From positions 55,279 to 101,170 of the forward strand of contig JAIMKT010000004.1 in assembly GCA_020692245.1 (NCBI GenBank): DNA of 45,892 bases. Direction: 5' to 3'. Below, piece after piece: positions 36,731-45,449 of the stretch. Each line of letters opens with the position of its first letter. Position 1 is the first letter of the stretch. The position numbers and the translations under genes are program-made. The notes beneath the pieces are model-generated. The model had not been told where the DNA came from and ran no database searches. It saw only the letters and a list, made by a program, of their open reading frames with translations. Source of the stretch: Microcoleus sp. GA_180221_E-2-1-MAG-45_12 (GTDB lineage: Bacteria; Cyanobacteriota; Cyanobacteriia; Cyanobacteriales; JAAUUE01).

Positions 36731-36877
36731 GATGACTCTCTGATTGAATAAAATGATGAGGAGAGAGAAGATATTATTATAGATTATGATATTCAAGGTA
36801 AATTGGTAGGCATAGAAGTTCTTGATGCTTCAAAACAGGTTGATAATCCCTTTGTGATGAATTATTCAGTTTCTTAA
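36731..36877 (+). pseudogene. Broken DUF2283 family gene
   Basis: The reading frame gives DDSLIE, a stop (TAA at 36749), then NDEEREDIIIDYDIQGKLVG and IEVLDASKQ, ending at TAA 36875. The second part is the characteristic core of DUF2283 proteins (IIDYD..G..VGIEVLDAS). The N-terminal strand of the domain is missing, cut off by the MITE, and the stop interrupts what remains. DUF2283 genes are small proteins often found near toxin-antitoxin loci; this one is not functional. Confidence 0.7.
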
Positions 36878-36932
36878 AGTGCTTAAAATATAAAATCCCT
36901 GATTATAACTCCCCCAACTTTGTGACGACATA

Positions 36933-38138
36933 ATGGCAGTAAATCAATGGCAGCAATATTGGGGACTCGATCCTCAAATTACTTTTTTAAATCATGGTTC
37001 CCACGGAGCTTGTCCCTTACCTGTTTTGGCTGTGCAACAGCAACTGAGAACCCAGCTAGAGCAGGAACCTGTGAGATTTTTCATGCGGGAATTTGAGGGA
37101 TTATTAGATCAGGCTCGATCGCACCTCAGCCAATATGTCCATGCCGATCCTGCCGATCTAGTTTTTGTCCCCAACGCCACCACCGGGGTTAATACAGTTT
37201 TGAATTCCCTTGCTGTCACCGGAAATCTTGACCAAAATAGCGAACTCCTGACCACAGATCATGAATACAACGCCTGTCGCAATGCCCTAAATTATCTGGC
37301 TGATCGCACTGGGGCAAAAATTGTTGTGGTGAAAATTCCCTTTCCCTTGCAAGATGCTGCTGAAATTAATCAAGCGATCATCGCTGCCATCACCCCGAAA
37401 ACGAAACTAGTCCTGATCGATCACGTTACCAGCCAGACAGCTTTGATCATGCCTATTCAGGAATTAATTGCCCATCTTAACCAATTGGGGATTCCGAGCC
37501 TAGTGGATGGCGCCCATGCTCCGGGGATGGTGGAGTTGAACTTAAGAGAATTAGGAGCCACTTACTACACAGGAAACTGTCACAAATGGCTGTGTACTCC
37601 CAAGGGAGCGGCTTTTTTGTATGTGCAGCGAGAGTTTCAAGCCACCCTCCGTCCCCTCGTGATTAGCCACGGAGCGAATTCCCCCAGAATCGATCGATCC
37701 CGCTTTCATCTGGAATTTGATTGGATGGGGACTGGGGATCCTACCGCTTATTTTTGTATTCCTGAAGCGATCGACTTCCTCGAAAAAATCTATGGTTGGG
37801 AGAAAATTCGCCAAGATAATCGATCGCAAGTCCTCGCAGCCAGAAAAATGCTTGCAGAATCCCTAGAAGTAGATTTACCCTGTCCAGAATCCATGATCGG
37901 CTCCATGGCGGTGATTCCCCTGCCGGATAGTTTCCCCACCCCAGCTCCGGGGCAGTTAATTCCCCCAGTCCAAGAAAAATTATTTCACGAGTATGCGATC
38001 GAAGTCCCCATTATTCCTTGGCAAAGCAACTCCCCACAACCTCAACAACTAGTTAGAATCTCTGCCCAAATCTACAACACCCCAGAGCAGTATCAATACC
38101 TAGCCACCGCCCTCCAAAATCTGCTTTCTAAAGTTTGA
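36933..38138 (+). CDS. Class V aminotransferase, isopenicillin-N-epimerase-like
   Basis: A 401-residue PLP enzyme. Landmarks are the N-terminal TFLNHGSHGACPLPV, the phosphate-binding FVPNATTGVNTVLNSL, DGAHAPGMV with the Asp that contacts the PLP ring nitrogen, and the Schiff-base Lys at about 218 in TGNCHKWLCTPKG. This combination is typical of isopenicillin N epimerase and cysteine desulfurase-like proteins; without context the reaction (epimerase, desulfurase or lyase) cannot be set. Intact, native codon use with HIP1-type sites. It stands alone, 171 bp before the GH57 gene, with CGATCCCC repeats following its stop. Confidence 0.88.
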   Translation: MAVNQWQQYWGLDPQITFLNHGSHGACPLPVLAVQQQLRTQLEQEPVRFFMREFEGLLDQARSHLSQYVHADPADLVFVPNATTGVNTVLNSLAVTGNLDQNSELLTTDHEYNACRNALNYLADRTGAKIVVVKIPFPLQDAAEINQAIIAAITPKTKLVLIDHVTSQTALIMPIQELIAHLNQLGIPSLVDGAHAPGMVELNLRELGATYYTGNCHKWLCTPKGAAFLYVQREFQATLRPLVISHGANSPRIDRSRFHLEFDWMGTGDPTAYFCIPEAIDFLEKIYGWEKIRQDNRSQVLAARKMLAESLEVDLPCPESMIGSMAVIPLPDSFPTPAPGQLIPPVQEKLFHEYAIEVPIIPWQSNSPQPQQLVRISAQIYNTPEQYQYLATALQNLLSKV

Positions 38139-38187
38139 TCCCCCATGATCCCCAGTTGATCCCCACTCGATCCCCCATTGATCCCCT
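38136..38187 (+). repeat. Tandem GATCCCC repeats
   Basis: Five copies of (T/C)GATCCCC, spaced by 2-4 bases, lie at the end of the aminotransferase gene and just beyond it. Role unknown. Confidence 0.75.
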
Positions 38188-38309
38188 ACGGCTCTCCCCC
38201 TTAAATCTCAGAGTTTGATCCCAAATTAAAAATGATAAATAAATGTAATAAATAATAGTTACTGTTTTGACTTAAAATCTGAAGATAATCTAGATTGTGT
38301 GGATAAGAT

Positions 38310-39905
38310 ATGGCGATCGGTTACGTTGCGATGGTGCTTCATGCTCACTTACCCTTTGTAAGACATCCTGAAAGCGACTATGTATTAGAAGAAGAATGGC
38401 TGTTTGAAGCAATTACAGAAACCTATATTCCCCTAATTCAAGTATTTGAGGGGTTAAAGCGGGATGGGATTGATTTTAAGATCACCATGAGCATGACCCC
38501 GCCCTTGATCTCTATGCTCAAGGATCCTCTCCTTCAAGAGCATTATGAACAGCATTTTGCCCAACTTGAAGAACTGATTGCCAAGGAAATTGACCACAAC
38601 CAGCACAACGGGCATTTGCGCTACCTAGCAGAATATTACCAAAAAGAATTTACCAATATCCGCAAAACTTGGGAGCAGTACCAAGGGGATTTGGTTAACG
38701 CCTTTAAGCAATTTTTAGACTCTGGCAATCTTGAGATTATTACCTGTGGAGCCACCCACGGTTATCTGCCCCTGATGAAAATGTATCCCCAGGCGGTGTG
38801 GGCGCAGATCAAAGTAGCCTGTGAACACTACGAAGCCACCTTTGGTAGACCACCGAAGGGTATTTGGCTCCCCGAATGTGCTTACTACGAAGGGGTGGAA
38901 CGGATGCTTGCCGATGCAGGGTTGCGTTATTTCCTCACCGATGGTCACGGAATTCTCTACGCCCGTCCCCGTCCCCGTTATGGCAGCTATGCCCCAATTT
39001 TCACGGAATCTGGGGTGGCAGCCTTTGGGCGAGATCATGAATCTTCTCAACAGGTGTGGTCTTCGGAGGTGGGTTATCCCGGAGCTTCGGAATACCGAGA
39101 ATTTTATAAGGATTTGGGCTGGGAAGCTGAATACGAATACATCAAGCCCTACATCATGCCCAACGGACAACGCAAAAATACAGGGATCAAGTACCACAAG
39201 ATCACCGGGCGGGGTTTAGGTTTGTCGGATAAAGCTCTTTACGATCCTTACTGGGCAAAGGAGAAAGCAGCAGAACACGCAGCCAATTTCATGTTTAATC
39301 GGGAGCAGCAAACCCAGCATCTCTACGATATTATGAAGCGCCCGCCGATTATTGTGTCTCCCTACGATGCGGAGTTATTTGGTCACTGGTGGTATGAAGG
39401 TCCTTGGTTTATTGATTACCTGTTCCGCAAGTCTTGGTACGATCAAGGCACTTACGAGATGACCCATCTAGCCGACTATCTCCGGGGGAATCCGACCCAG
39501 CAGGTGTGTAAACCTTCCCAATCTAGTTGGGGTTATAAGGGCTTCCATGAGTATTGGCTGAATGAAACTAATGCTTGGGTCTATCCCCATCTCCACAAGG
39601 CAGCAGAGCGAATGATCCATCTCAGTCATCACCAACCAGAGGATGAATTACAAGTTCGAGCTTTGAATCAGGCTGCACGGGAGTTGCTCTTGGCGCAATC
39701 TTCTGACTGGGCTTTTATTATGCGGACGGGGACAATGGTTCCCTATGCGGTACGCCGGACTCGATCGCACCTCCAAAGGTTTAATAAGCTCTATGAAGAC
39801 CTGAATGCGGGTAAAGTAGATAGCGGTTGGCTCACCAAGGTTGAACTCATTGATAATATTTTCCCAGACATTGATTACCAAGTTTATCGCCCCCTTGGTA
39901 GTTAG
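38310..39905 (+). CDS. 1,4-alpha-glucan branching enzyme, glycoside hydrolase family 57
   Basis: A 531-residue GH57 enzyme (DUF1957-type tail) that builds alpha-1,6 branches in glycogen. The first block is GYVAMVLHAHLPFVRHP. The catalytic nucleophile Glu is about 189 in LPECAYYEG and the acid/base Asp about 353 in SPYDAELFGHWWYEGP; their places agree with archaeal GH57 branching enzymes. The C-terminal helical domain (LNQAARELLLAQSSDWAFIM) is the region typical of branching enzymes over amylases. Start ATG 38310; native HIP1-containing sequence. Probably part of glycogen metabolism, though no other glycogen gene is nearby. Confidence 0.9.
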   Translation: MAIGYVAMVLHAHLPFVRHPESDYVLEEEWLFEAITETYIPLIQVFEGLKRDGIDFKITMSMTPPLISMLKDPLLQEHYEQHFAQLEELIAKEIDHNQHNGHLRYLAEYYQKEFTNIRKTWEQYQGDLVNAFKQFLDSGNLEIITCGATHGYLPLMKMYPQAVWAQIKVACEHYEATFGRPPKGIWLPECAYYEGVERMLADAGLRYFLTDGHGILYARPRPRYGSYAPIFTESGVAAFGRDHESSQQVWSSEVGYPGASEYREFYKDLGWEAEYEYIKPYIMPNGQRKNTGIKYHKITGRGLGLSDKALYDPYWAKEKAAEHAANFMFNREQQTQHLYDIMKRPPIIVSPYDAELFGHWWYEGPWFIDYLFRKSWYDQGTYEMTHLADYLRGNPTQQVCKPSQSSWGYKGFHEYWLNETNAWVYPHLHKAAERMIHLSHHQPEDELQVRALNQAARELLLAQSSDWAFIMRTGTMVPYAVRRTRSHLQRFNKLYEDLNAGKVDSGWLTKVELIDNIFPDIDYQVYRPLGS

Positions 39906-40201
39906 ATTGGTGGCTGGGTTCAGGGTCGGCTTGATGGTTGAGTGGGTCGGGAAAATTAGATGATGGCGCCGATGATTAGGCTGATAGATAAATAAGCTGA
40001 GAGTTAGAGGAGTCTGATCCTTAAGAAAATAAATTTTCTAGCCAAATACCCTAGACAATTATTCTTAAAGCAATTAGATTAAGGCTCTTAGCACTTTTTT
40101 GTGATAACTTCTTTTTGAGAGATTTTAATTATGTGTTGATTATTGAGATTAATACCGATCGAGTGAACTGACCATAGTTAAACTCAAACTGATGATGCGT
40201 A
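39906..40201. other. Intergenic region between the GH57 and PEP-synthase-like genes
   Basis: No gene, clear terminator or operator is seen in these 296 bp. A G-rich stretch follows the GH57 stop, then AT-rich sequence before the GTG at 40202. Confidence 0.4.
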
Positions 40202-42652
40202 GTGGATAATTTGTACTGGCTAGATCAATCCTTGGGAGAAAATTTTCCCTACCGAGATCAAGCATTTTATTTAAGTCAACTCCACCACCACGGCTATCCA
40301 GTGGTGAACGGTTTTGTGTTGCCGGGGGATGTGCTGTGGCAATACATAGAAGTTTTGGGAGAATCAGAGGTGCTACTGGCAGATCTCCATGATTCCGATT
40401 TGCATTTAGATGTGCATCAACCTCGACAGTTAAGGGATGTAGCCCAAAGACTCCGCCGCCGCATTCTCCAAGGCAGTCCCCCAGCTTTCTGGTTAGAGGC
40501 TCTCACGGAGCAGTTGCAAAAAATCTCTACGCCCTTGGTGATCTTGCAGCCCTTTTTACAGCATGAAAGGTTGCCATCTCCCGCAGAAATATTAGAGACA
40601 GTGGTTTGTCCGGCGCAGTCTGAGGCAATGATGGCGGGGTTGAAGCAGGTCTGGGGGCAACTATTTCGTGCGCACCATTTGTTTTGTTGGCGGCAGACGG
40701 GTTTAAAACTATCTCAGGTAAATCTGGCGGTGTTGGTGCAACCTCTGGGAGAGGCGATCGCTTCAGGGACGGTGGTAGCGCAGCCAGAACAATTATTTAT
40801 TGAGTCAACCTGGGGATTTCCCTTTACTATCGATCGAGGAGAAGTCCTGCCCGATCGCTACACCATTCATCCCCAGACAGGGCTTATTCTCAAACAACAA
40901 CTAGGCTCAAAAAACCGGGGCTACCGCCTGAATTTACCCAGCCGAGAATCCAGTCCCCTCGAATGCTTAACTCCCTATCTCCTCAGCCCTAGCCAACAAC
41001 AAAGCTACAGCCTCACCAAGGAGGATCTGGCTCTTTTGAGCCAAATTTGTAAGCAACTCCAAAAAATGATCATGCCTCACTTTGGCTTGACTTGGCAGAT
41101 TTCACCATCCGGTAATTCCCATGTCCCCCATCTCGCCATTACTAATTTTACACCCCAAGTTTCCCAAGGCAGAGTCCTCAATTCCCTAGTCCCCTTGAGA
41201 GGAGTAGGAGTAGCTAGGGGCGAAGCAAGGGGAGTTGCTCAGGTGATGGTTGCGGGGGTGCCTTCCTCTGCTGGGTCTTTGTGGGGAGGGTCTGATCATG
41301 GCAGAGCTGCCGAAAATGCCGAAACTGAAGGAACAGAATCGCTACACTTGACCCAGAGACCTACCCAACCTCTAAGTTTATCGGGAAAGATTTTGGTGGC
41401 GGAGATTGTGTTGCCAGAATGGTTGCCTTTCCTCCGGCAGGCGGCGGGGATTATCACCGAACAGGGGGGAATGACCAGTCATGGAGCCATTATTGCCCGG
41501 GAGTTGGGGATTCCGGCGGTGGTGGGAGTGGCGGCGGCAACCCAGTTAATCCAAACGGGGGAAGATTTAACCCTCGATGGAGATCAGGGGATTATTTATC
41601 GGCAGTCGGGAAATGTGTTGGAGAGATTGCCCAAAAAATTAGTACCCCTGACAGAAAATCTCCTCCCCCCAGAGATATCTCCCGCCCCCAAAGAGCCTTG
41701 GAAAAGTCTAATCAATGGGACTAAGTTGATGGTGAATTTGAGTCAACCCCAAAAAGTCGGGACGGCGGCTCAGTTGCCCATTGATGGCGTGGGATTGTTG
41801 CGATCGGAACTCATTCTGTCGGAGATTCTCCACAACAACCACTTAGATAGCTTTCAAGAAATTAACCGTTTGGGTTTCATCGCCAACCAGACCAATCAGC
41901 TGCCTCTGGTCGCCCAAAAAGTGATTAATAACCTTGCAGATCAAATTACAGAATTTACCGCAGCATTTGCACCCCGCCCCGTGTTTTATCGATCGGCGGA
42001 CTGGCGATCGGCTGAGTTTCCCACCCTCTACACCCAAGAACCCCCAGAAGCAAATCCTGTCCTCGGTAGGCGAGGAACCCTCCGCTACACCCTCGATCCC
42101 CAGCTATTTGATTGGGAATTGGCAGCCCTGCGAGAAGTCCAACAACGGGGCTATAACAATATTTCCCTGCTCCTGCCCTTTGTGCGGACGGTGGAGGAAT
42201 TTAGCTTTTGTCGCCAGCGGGTTCAAGCCGTGGGGTTATCAGCCCAGCCCCAGTTTCAGCTTTGGATTATGGCGGAAGTGCCTTCGGTGGTTTTTCTCTT
42301 GGAGGATTATGTGAAAGCTGGAGTTCAGGGGATTTCCATTGGCAGCAACGACCTGACTCAGTTAATTTTGGGGATCGATCGAGACTTGGGCGGAGTGGAT
42401 CTGCTTAATGCCATCCATCCAGCCATGGTGGCGGTCATGCAACAATTGGTAACCACAGCGAAAAAATTAGATATTCCCTGTTCCATCTGTGGTCAAGCTC
42501 CGGTAAACTATCCTGAGTTGGTTGAGCAACTGGTGCTGTGGGGAATTACTTCCATTTCTGTAGATGTCCCCGCCCTAGAACAAGTGCAGCGATCGATCAA
42601 TCAAGCTGAACAAAAGCTGTTATTAAATCTAGCCCGTGACCTGAATTTATGA
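40202..42652 (+). CDS. PEP synthase / pyruvate phosphate dikinase-like protein with divergent ATP-grasp half
   Basis: An 816-residue protein of the PEP-utilising family. The C-terminal half is canonical: phosphohistidine domain TEQGGMTSHGAIIARE (His about 427), then the PEP/pyruvate barrel with GVGLLRSELILSE, NPVLGRRGTLRYTL, SIGSNDLTQLILGIDRD and the proton-donor Cys about 763 in SICGQAP. The N-terminal half lacks the usual ATP-grasp opening (K-G-x-N) and the SGVMFT/GLGE blocks; equivalents such as LVQPLGEAIASGTVV are only weakly similar. A low-complexity insert lies around residues 355-380. It may be a real PEP synthase variant or an enzyme using another phosphoryl donor. Start GTG at 40202. 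Overlaps ridA by 4 bp. Confidence 0.8.
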   Translation: MDNLYWLDQSLGENFPYRDQAFYLSQLHHHGYPVVNGFVLPGDVLWQYIEVLGESEVLLADLHDSDLHLDVHQPRQLRDVAQRLRRRILQGSPPAFWLEALTEQLQKISTPLVILQPFLQHERLPSPAEILETVVCPAQSEAMMAGLKQVWGQLFRAHHLFCWRQTGLKLSQVNLAVLVQPLGEAIASGTVVAQPEQLFIESTWGFPFTIDRGEVLPDRYTIHPQTGLILKQQLGSKNRGYRLNLPSRESSPLECLTPYLLSPSQQQSYSLTKEDLALLSQICKQLQKMIMPHFGLTWQISPSGNSHVPHLAITNFTPQVSQGRVLNSLVPLRGVGVARGEARGVAQVMVAGVPSSAGSLWGGSDHGRAAENAETEGTESLHLTQRPTQPLSLSGKILVAEIVLPEWLPFLRQAAGIITEQGGMTSHGAIIARELGIPAVVGVAAATQLIQTGEDLTLDGDQGIIYRQSGNVLERLPKKLVPLTENLLPPEISPAPKEPWKSLINGTKLMVNLSQPQKVGTAAQLPIDGVGLLRSELILSEILHNNHLDSFQEINRLGFIANQTNQLPLVAQKVINNLADQITEFTAAFAPRPVFYRSADWRSAEFPTLYTQEPPEANPVLGRRGTLRYTLDPQLFDWELAALREVQQRGYNNISLLLPFVRTVEEFSFCRQRVQAVGLSAQPQFQLWIMAEVPSVVFLLEDYVKAGVQGISIGSNDLTQLILGIDRDLGGVDLLNAIHPAMVAVMQQLVTTAKKLDIPCSICGQAPVNYPELVEQLVLWGITSISVDVPALEQVQRSINQAEQKLLLNLARDLNL

Positions 42653-43041
42653 CGAAACAAATTGTCCGTACTGACCAAGCCCCCGCCCCCGTAGGTCCCT
42701 ACAATCAAGCCATTATTTCCACAGGCAAGCTCCTCTTTGCCGCCGGACAGATTCCCCTCGATCCCCTGAGTGGCGAAATTATTGGCACGGGAGATGTTGC
42801 CAAGCAAACGGAGCAAGTAATGCACAATCTCACGGCGGTACTCAAAGCTGGTGGCACTAGTTGGCAAGAAGTGGTGAAAACTACGGTGTTTCTCAAAAAT
42901 ATGGAAGATTTCCCCGCCATGAACGCCGTCTATGCTCTTTATTTCACCGAAGGACAAGCCCCCGCCAGAGCCACCGTAGAAGTAGCTCGCCTACCCAAGG
43001 ATGTCTTAGTAGAAATCGAGTGTATTGCTGTTGTTCCCTAA
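42649..43041 (+). CDS. ridA: RidA family protein (enamine/imine deaminase)
   Basis: A 130-residue YjgF/YER057c/UK114 family protein. It has the conserved APVGPYNQAI, GQIPLDPLSGEIIGTGDV and, near the C-terminus, PARATVEVARLPKDVLVEIE, where the conserved Arg and Glu form the active site. RidA hydrolyses 2-aminoacrylate-type imines released by PLP enzymes. ATG overlaps the stop of the PEP-synthase-like gene (ATGA), indicating translational coupling. A PLP aminotransferase gene is 5 kb away, but a link is speculative. Confidence 0.93.
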   Translation: MTKQIVRTDQAPAPVGPYNQAIISTGKLLFAAGQIPLDPLSGEIIGTGDVAKQTEQVMHNLTAVLKAGGTSWQEVVKTTVFLKNMEDFPAMNAVYALYFTEGQAPARATVEVARLPKDVLVEIECIAVVP

Positions 43042-43076
43042 GAGAATGTCTGAAAAGTCGATAATTGGAGAGCTTG

Positions 43077-43090
43077 GCGACTAAAGTCGC
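43077..43090. repeat. Palindromic GCGACTAAAGTCGC interspersed repeat
   Basis: GCGACT-AA-AGTCGC is a perfect hairpin between two convergent genes, followed by AACTACAA. I recall this as a dispersed palindrome in cyanobacterial genomes. It may also end transcription, but there is no T-run. Confidence 0.55.
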
Positions 43091-43118
43091 AACTACAAGA
43101 ACCAGAAACTTTTAAAAC

Positions 43119-43916
43119 TTACCCGTTAGGAAATATTTCTTCTGGCTCGGCGTTGTAAATATAGTCGTAGTCAAAGACTAAAAATCTGGTGTTGCGAATT
43201 AAGGAAAATCCGAGGTTAATGACTACCTTCGTGGTAAAAGTTGCCATGATTAATTCCAAGGTTTTTCTGGGGGTTAGTTCTGGTTTTTGGATATAGTAAT
43301 CCCGACGGGCAAAAAACATTTTTTCATTCTTGGGGACAATAATGCCATTCACCTTGTGGGTGTATTGAATCGGCTTGATGTAGCTATGAAAAAACTCCTC
43401 TTGATTCTTCTGGACTCGGTATAGGCGCTCCTGCTCTAGCCAACTCATTTGGAAAATTATCTTGAGGACTTCAAAACCCAGAATATAATTAAAAACATCG
43501 TAGCGTTCCTCAGATTTACCCACGAGGCGGAGGGCAGATTCAAGATAAATTTCTGGTTGCACCCGGACATCTTGGGCAGAATGGATATAAAACTGGCGGA
43601 TATAATCTCGCAAAACTGTTTCTGCGAGGGGAGTAGTAACTTGGAGATTTTGTAAATAGGTTCTAACTTTATCTAGAGTATCCGAATCTGCTAACATTCT
43701 GGATACTAAGCCATCGGCAGTATATTCATCAAGAAATCTCGCCTGGGCTTCAGGGCTGGAACCGCTCATTAGATAGCAGATCGAAAGGAGATAACGACGT
43801 TCATTCCAAGATAAATTTTCTGCCCAAACCCTTGCCTCCCTAGGCATTGTGTCTAGGAGACTATCCCTCGGTGGTATGAGCGGTTTCTTTTTTTTAGGCT
43901 TACCAGGATTAACCAT
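43119..43916 (-). CDS. Conserved cyanobacterial hypothetical protein
   Basis: A protein of 265 residues if it starts at ATG 43916 (MVNPGKPKKKKPLIPPRDSL). The open frame extends 33 codons further to a TTG at 44015, giving 298; neither start has a clear ribosome site, and ATG is chosen for its codon. The protein is soluble, mostly helical in its middle (WAENLSWNERRYLLSICYLM, YIRQFYIHSAQ), with an aromatic-rich C-terminus. I do not recognise a domain. It diverges from the DUF2252 gene with 17 bp between the longest frames, so the shorter form leaves room for a promoter. Confidence 0.65.
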   Translation of the reverse strand: MVNPGKPKKKKPLIPPRDSLLDTMPREARVWAENLSWNERRYLLSICYLMSGSSPEAQARFLDEYTADGLVSRMLADSDTLDKVRTYLQNLQVTTPLAETVLRDYIRQFYIHSAQDVRVQPEIYLESALRLVGKSEERYDVFNYILGFEVLKIIFQMSWLEQERLYRVQKNQEEFFHSYIKPIQYTHKVNGIIVPKNEKMFFARRDYYIQKPELTPRKTLELIMATFTTKVVINLGFSLIRNTRFLVFDYDYIYNAEPEEIFPNG

Positions 43917-44032
43917 AACTTTAATTATGGCATCAGAAACGATCGCCTTTGTATTACCAGATTCATAATCGCCAGATTCATAATTCTTAGCATCAATTCC
44001 CCAATTCTCACCCAATTTCTAGCAGAAAATCT

Positions 44033-45424
44033 ATGTCTATCCCTACCAATCCCCTCAATTCTCTAATCCCGCAGCCTTCTTCCCAACTTTTAGAGAAATT
44101 AGCTCTGGGGAAAGCCCTGAGAAAAGCTACGCCTCGATCGAGCCAAGGATTATGGCAACCCGCCACCGATCGACCAGACCCCGTTGAGCTACTGGAGCGG
44201 TCTAACGAAGGCAGACTGACTAATCTCTTACCAATTCGCTATGGTCGCATGGCAAAATCACCCTTTGCTTTTCTGCGGGGTGGTGCTTTGTTGATGGCGC
44301 AGGATTTGGCAACTACCCCAACTACGGGTTTGGAAGTCCAAGGGGTGGGAGATTGCCACTTGCTGAATTTTGGGGCCTTTGCCACCCCAGAGCGGAACTT
44401 GATTTTTGATCTCAATGACTTTGATGAAACCTTGCCTGCGCCTTGGGAATGGGATGTGAAGCGCTTGGGGGCGAGTGTGTTGGTGGCGGGGCAGGAAATC
44501 CAGTGTAGTGAGCAGGAATGTCGATCGGCGGTGATGGCGACGGTGCGGAGTTATCGGCAGCGGATGGCAGAGTTTGCCGAGATGACAGCTTTGCAAGTCT
44601 GGTATTCCCGGTTGACCGTCGAGAAAATTATGGAGTTGAGCGGTGGAGAAAACAAAAAGCCGCTTCTGAAAAATAAAGCCGTCAATCACCATGCTGCCAG
44701 TGCGCTCCTGCCCAAATTTACCCAAATGGTAGATGGAAAGCCCCGGATTATTGATAACCCCCCTTTGGTCTACCACCCAGAAGAGCATGATCAAACCTTG
44801 GAAGAAATGAAAGCCGCTTTGCCCCAGTATCGATCGAGTCTCCGGGATGATGTGCGGGTGTTGTTCGATCGCTACCAGTTGGTCGATATGGCGATCAAAG
44901 TTGTGGGGGTGGGCAGTGTGGGAACCCGGAGTGCCATTGCCCTATTTATGGCGGGGGATCAGGATCCATTATTCCTACAAATCAAAGAGGCGAGGCGATC
45001 GGTACTAGAACCCTATACCCGCAAAAGTGTCTATGAGTACCAAGGGCGACGGGTAGTCACCGGGCAACGTCTCCTCCAAGCATCTAGTGATATTTTCTTG
45101 GGCTGGATGCAGAGTGAGGCTGGGCATCATTTCTATGTGCGGCAGTTACGGGATATGAAAAGCTCGGTAGATTTGGATACCTTGACTCCGGCTAGTTTTC
45201 AAGAGTATGGAGAATTTTGCGGTTGGGCGTTGGCTCGGGCCCATGCTCGATCGGGGGATGCTGCCCAGATTGCTGGATATTTGGGACAAAGTGAAACCTT
45301 TGAGACAGCGATCGCTGATTTTGCCACTGCCTATGCTCAACAAAATAACCAAGACTATGAAGCCTTAGTCCAAGCCATCAAATCTGGAAAAGTTGTCGCT
45401 GCGGAAGCTGAGACCACAGATTAA
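44033..45424 (+). CDS. DUF2252 domain protein
   Basis: A 463-residue protein of the DUF2252 family, with protein-kinase-like-fold features. Landmarks are RYGRMAKSPFAFLRGGALLM, GDCHLLNFGAFATPERNLIF, DLNDFDETLPAPWEWDVKRL and GVGSVGTRSAIALFM. The GDCHLLNFG and DLNDFDE motifs are like the catalytic loop and metal-binding Asp of kinase-like folds. Biochemical function is unproven. Intact, with native HIP1-type sites. Start ATG 44033. Divergent from the hypothetical gene to the left. Confidence 0.85.
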   Translation: MSIPTNPLNSLIPQPSSQLLEKLALGKALRKATPRSSQGLWQPATDRPDPVELLERSNEGRLTNLLPIRYGRMAKSPFAFLRGGALLMAQDLATTPTTGLEVQGVGDCHLLNFGAFATPERNLIFDLNDFDETLPAPWEWDVKRLGASVLVAGQEIQCSEQECRSAVMATVRSYRQRMAEFAEMTALQVWYSRLTVEKIMELSGGENKKPLLKNKAVNHHAASALLPKFTQMVDGKPRIIDNPPLVYHPEEHDQTLEEMKAALPQYRSSLRDDVRVLFDRYQLVDMAIKVVGVGSVGTRSAIALFMAGDQDPLFLQIKEARRSVLEPYTRKSVYEYQGRRVVTGQRLLQASSDIFLGWMQSEAGHHFYVRQLRDMKSSVDLDTLTPASFQEYGEFCGWALARAHARSGDAAQIAGYLGQSETFETAIADFATAYAQQNNQDYEALVQAIKSGKVVAAEAETTD

Positions 45425-45449
45425 TTACTATTTTAACGTGAGTTCGATG

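Noticed and set aside
38715-39197. 160-codon minus-strand open frame opposite the GH57 gene
   Set aside because: It overlaps the catalytic core of a clearly recognised enzyme and has no independent evidence of coding.
43077-43090. Rho-independent terminator between ridA and the hypothetical gene
   Set aside because: The hairpin is perfect but has no T-run on either side; it is better explained as a dispersed cyanobacterial palindrome.
44258-44794. 178-codon minus-strand open frame opposite the DUF2252 gene
   Set aside because: It is the antisense shadow of a conserved gene; its translation has no recognisable family and no ribosome site.
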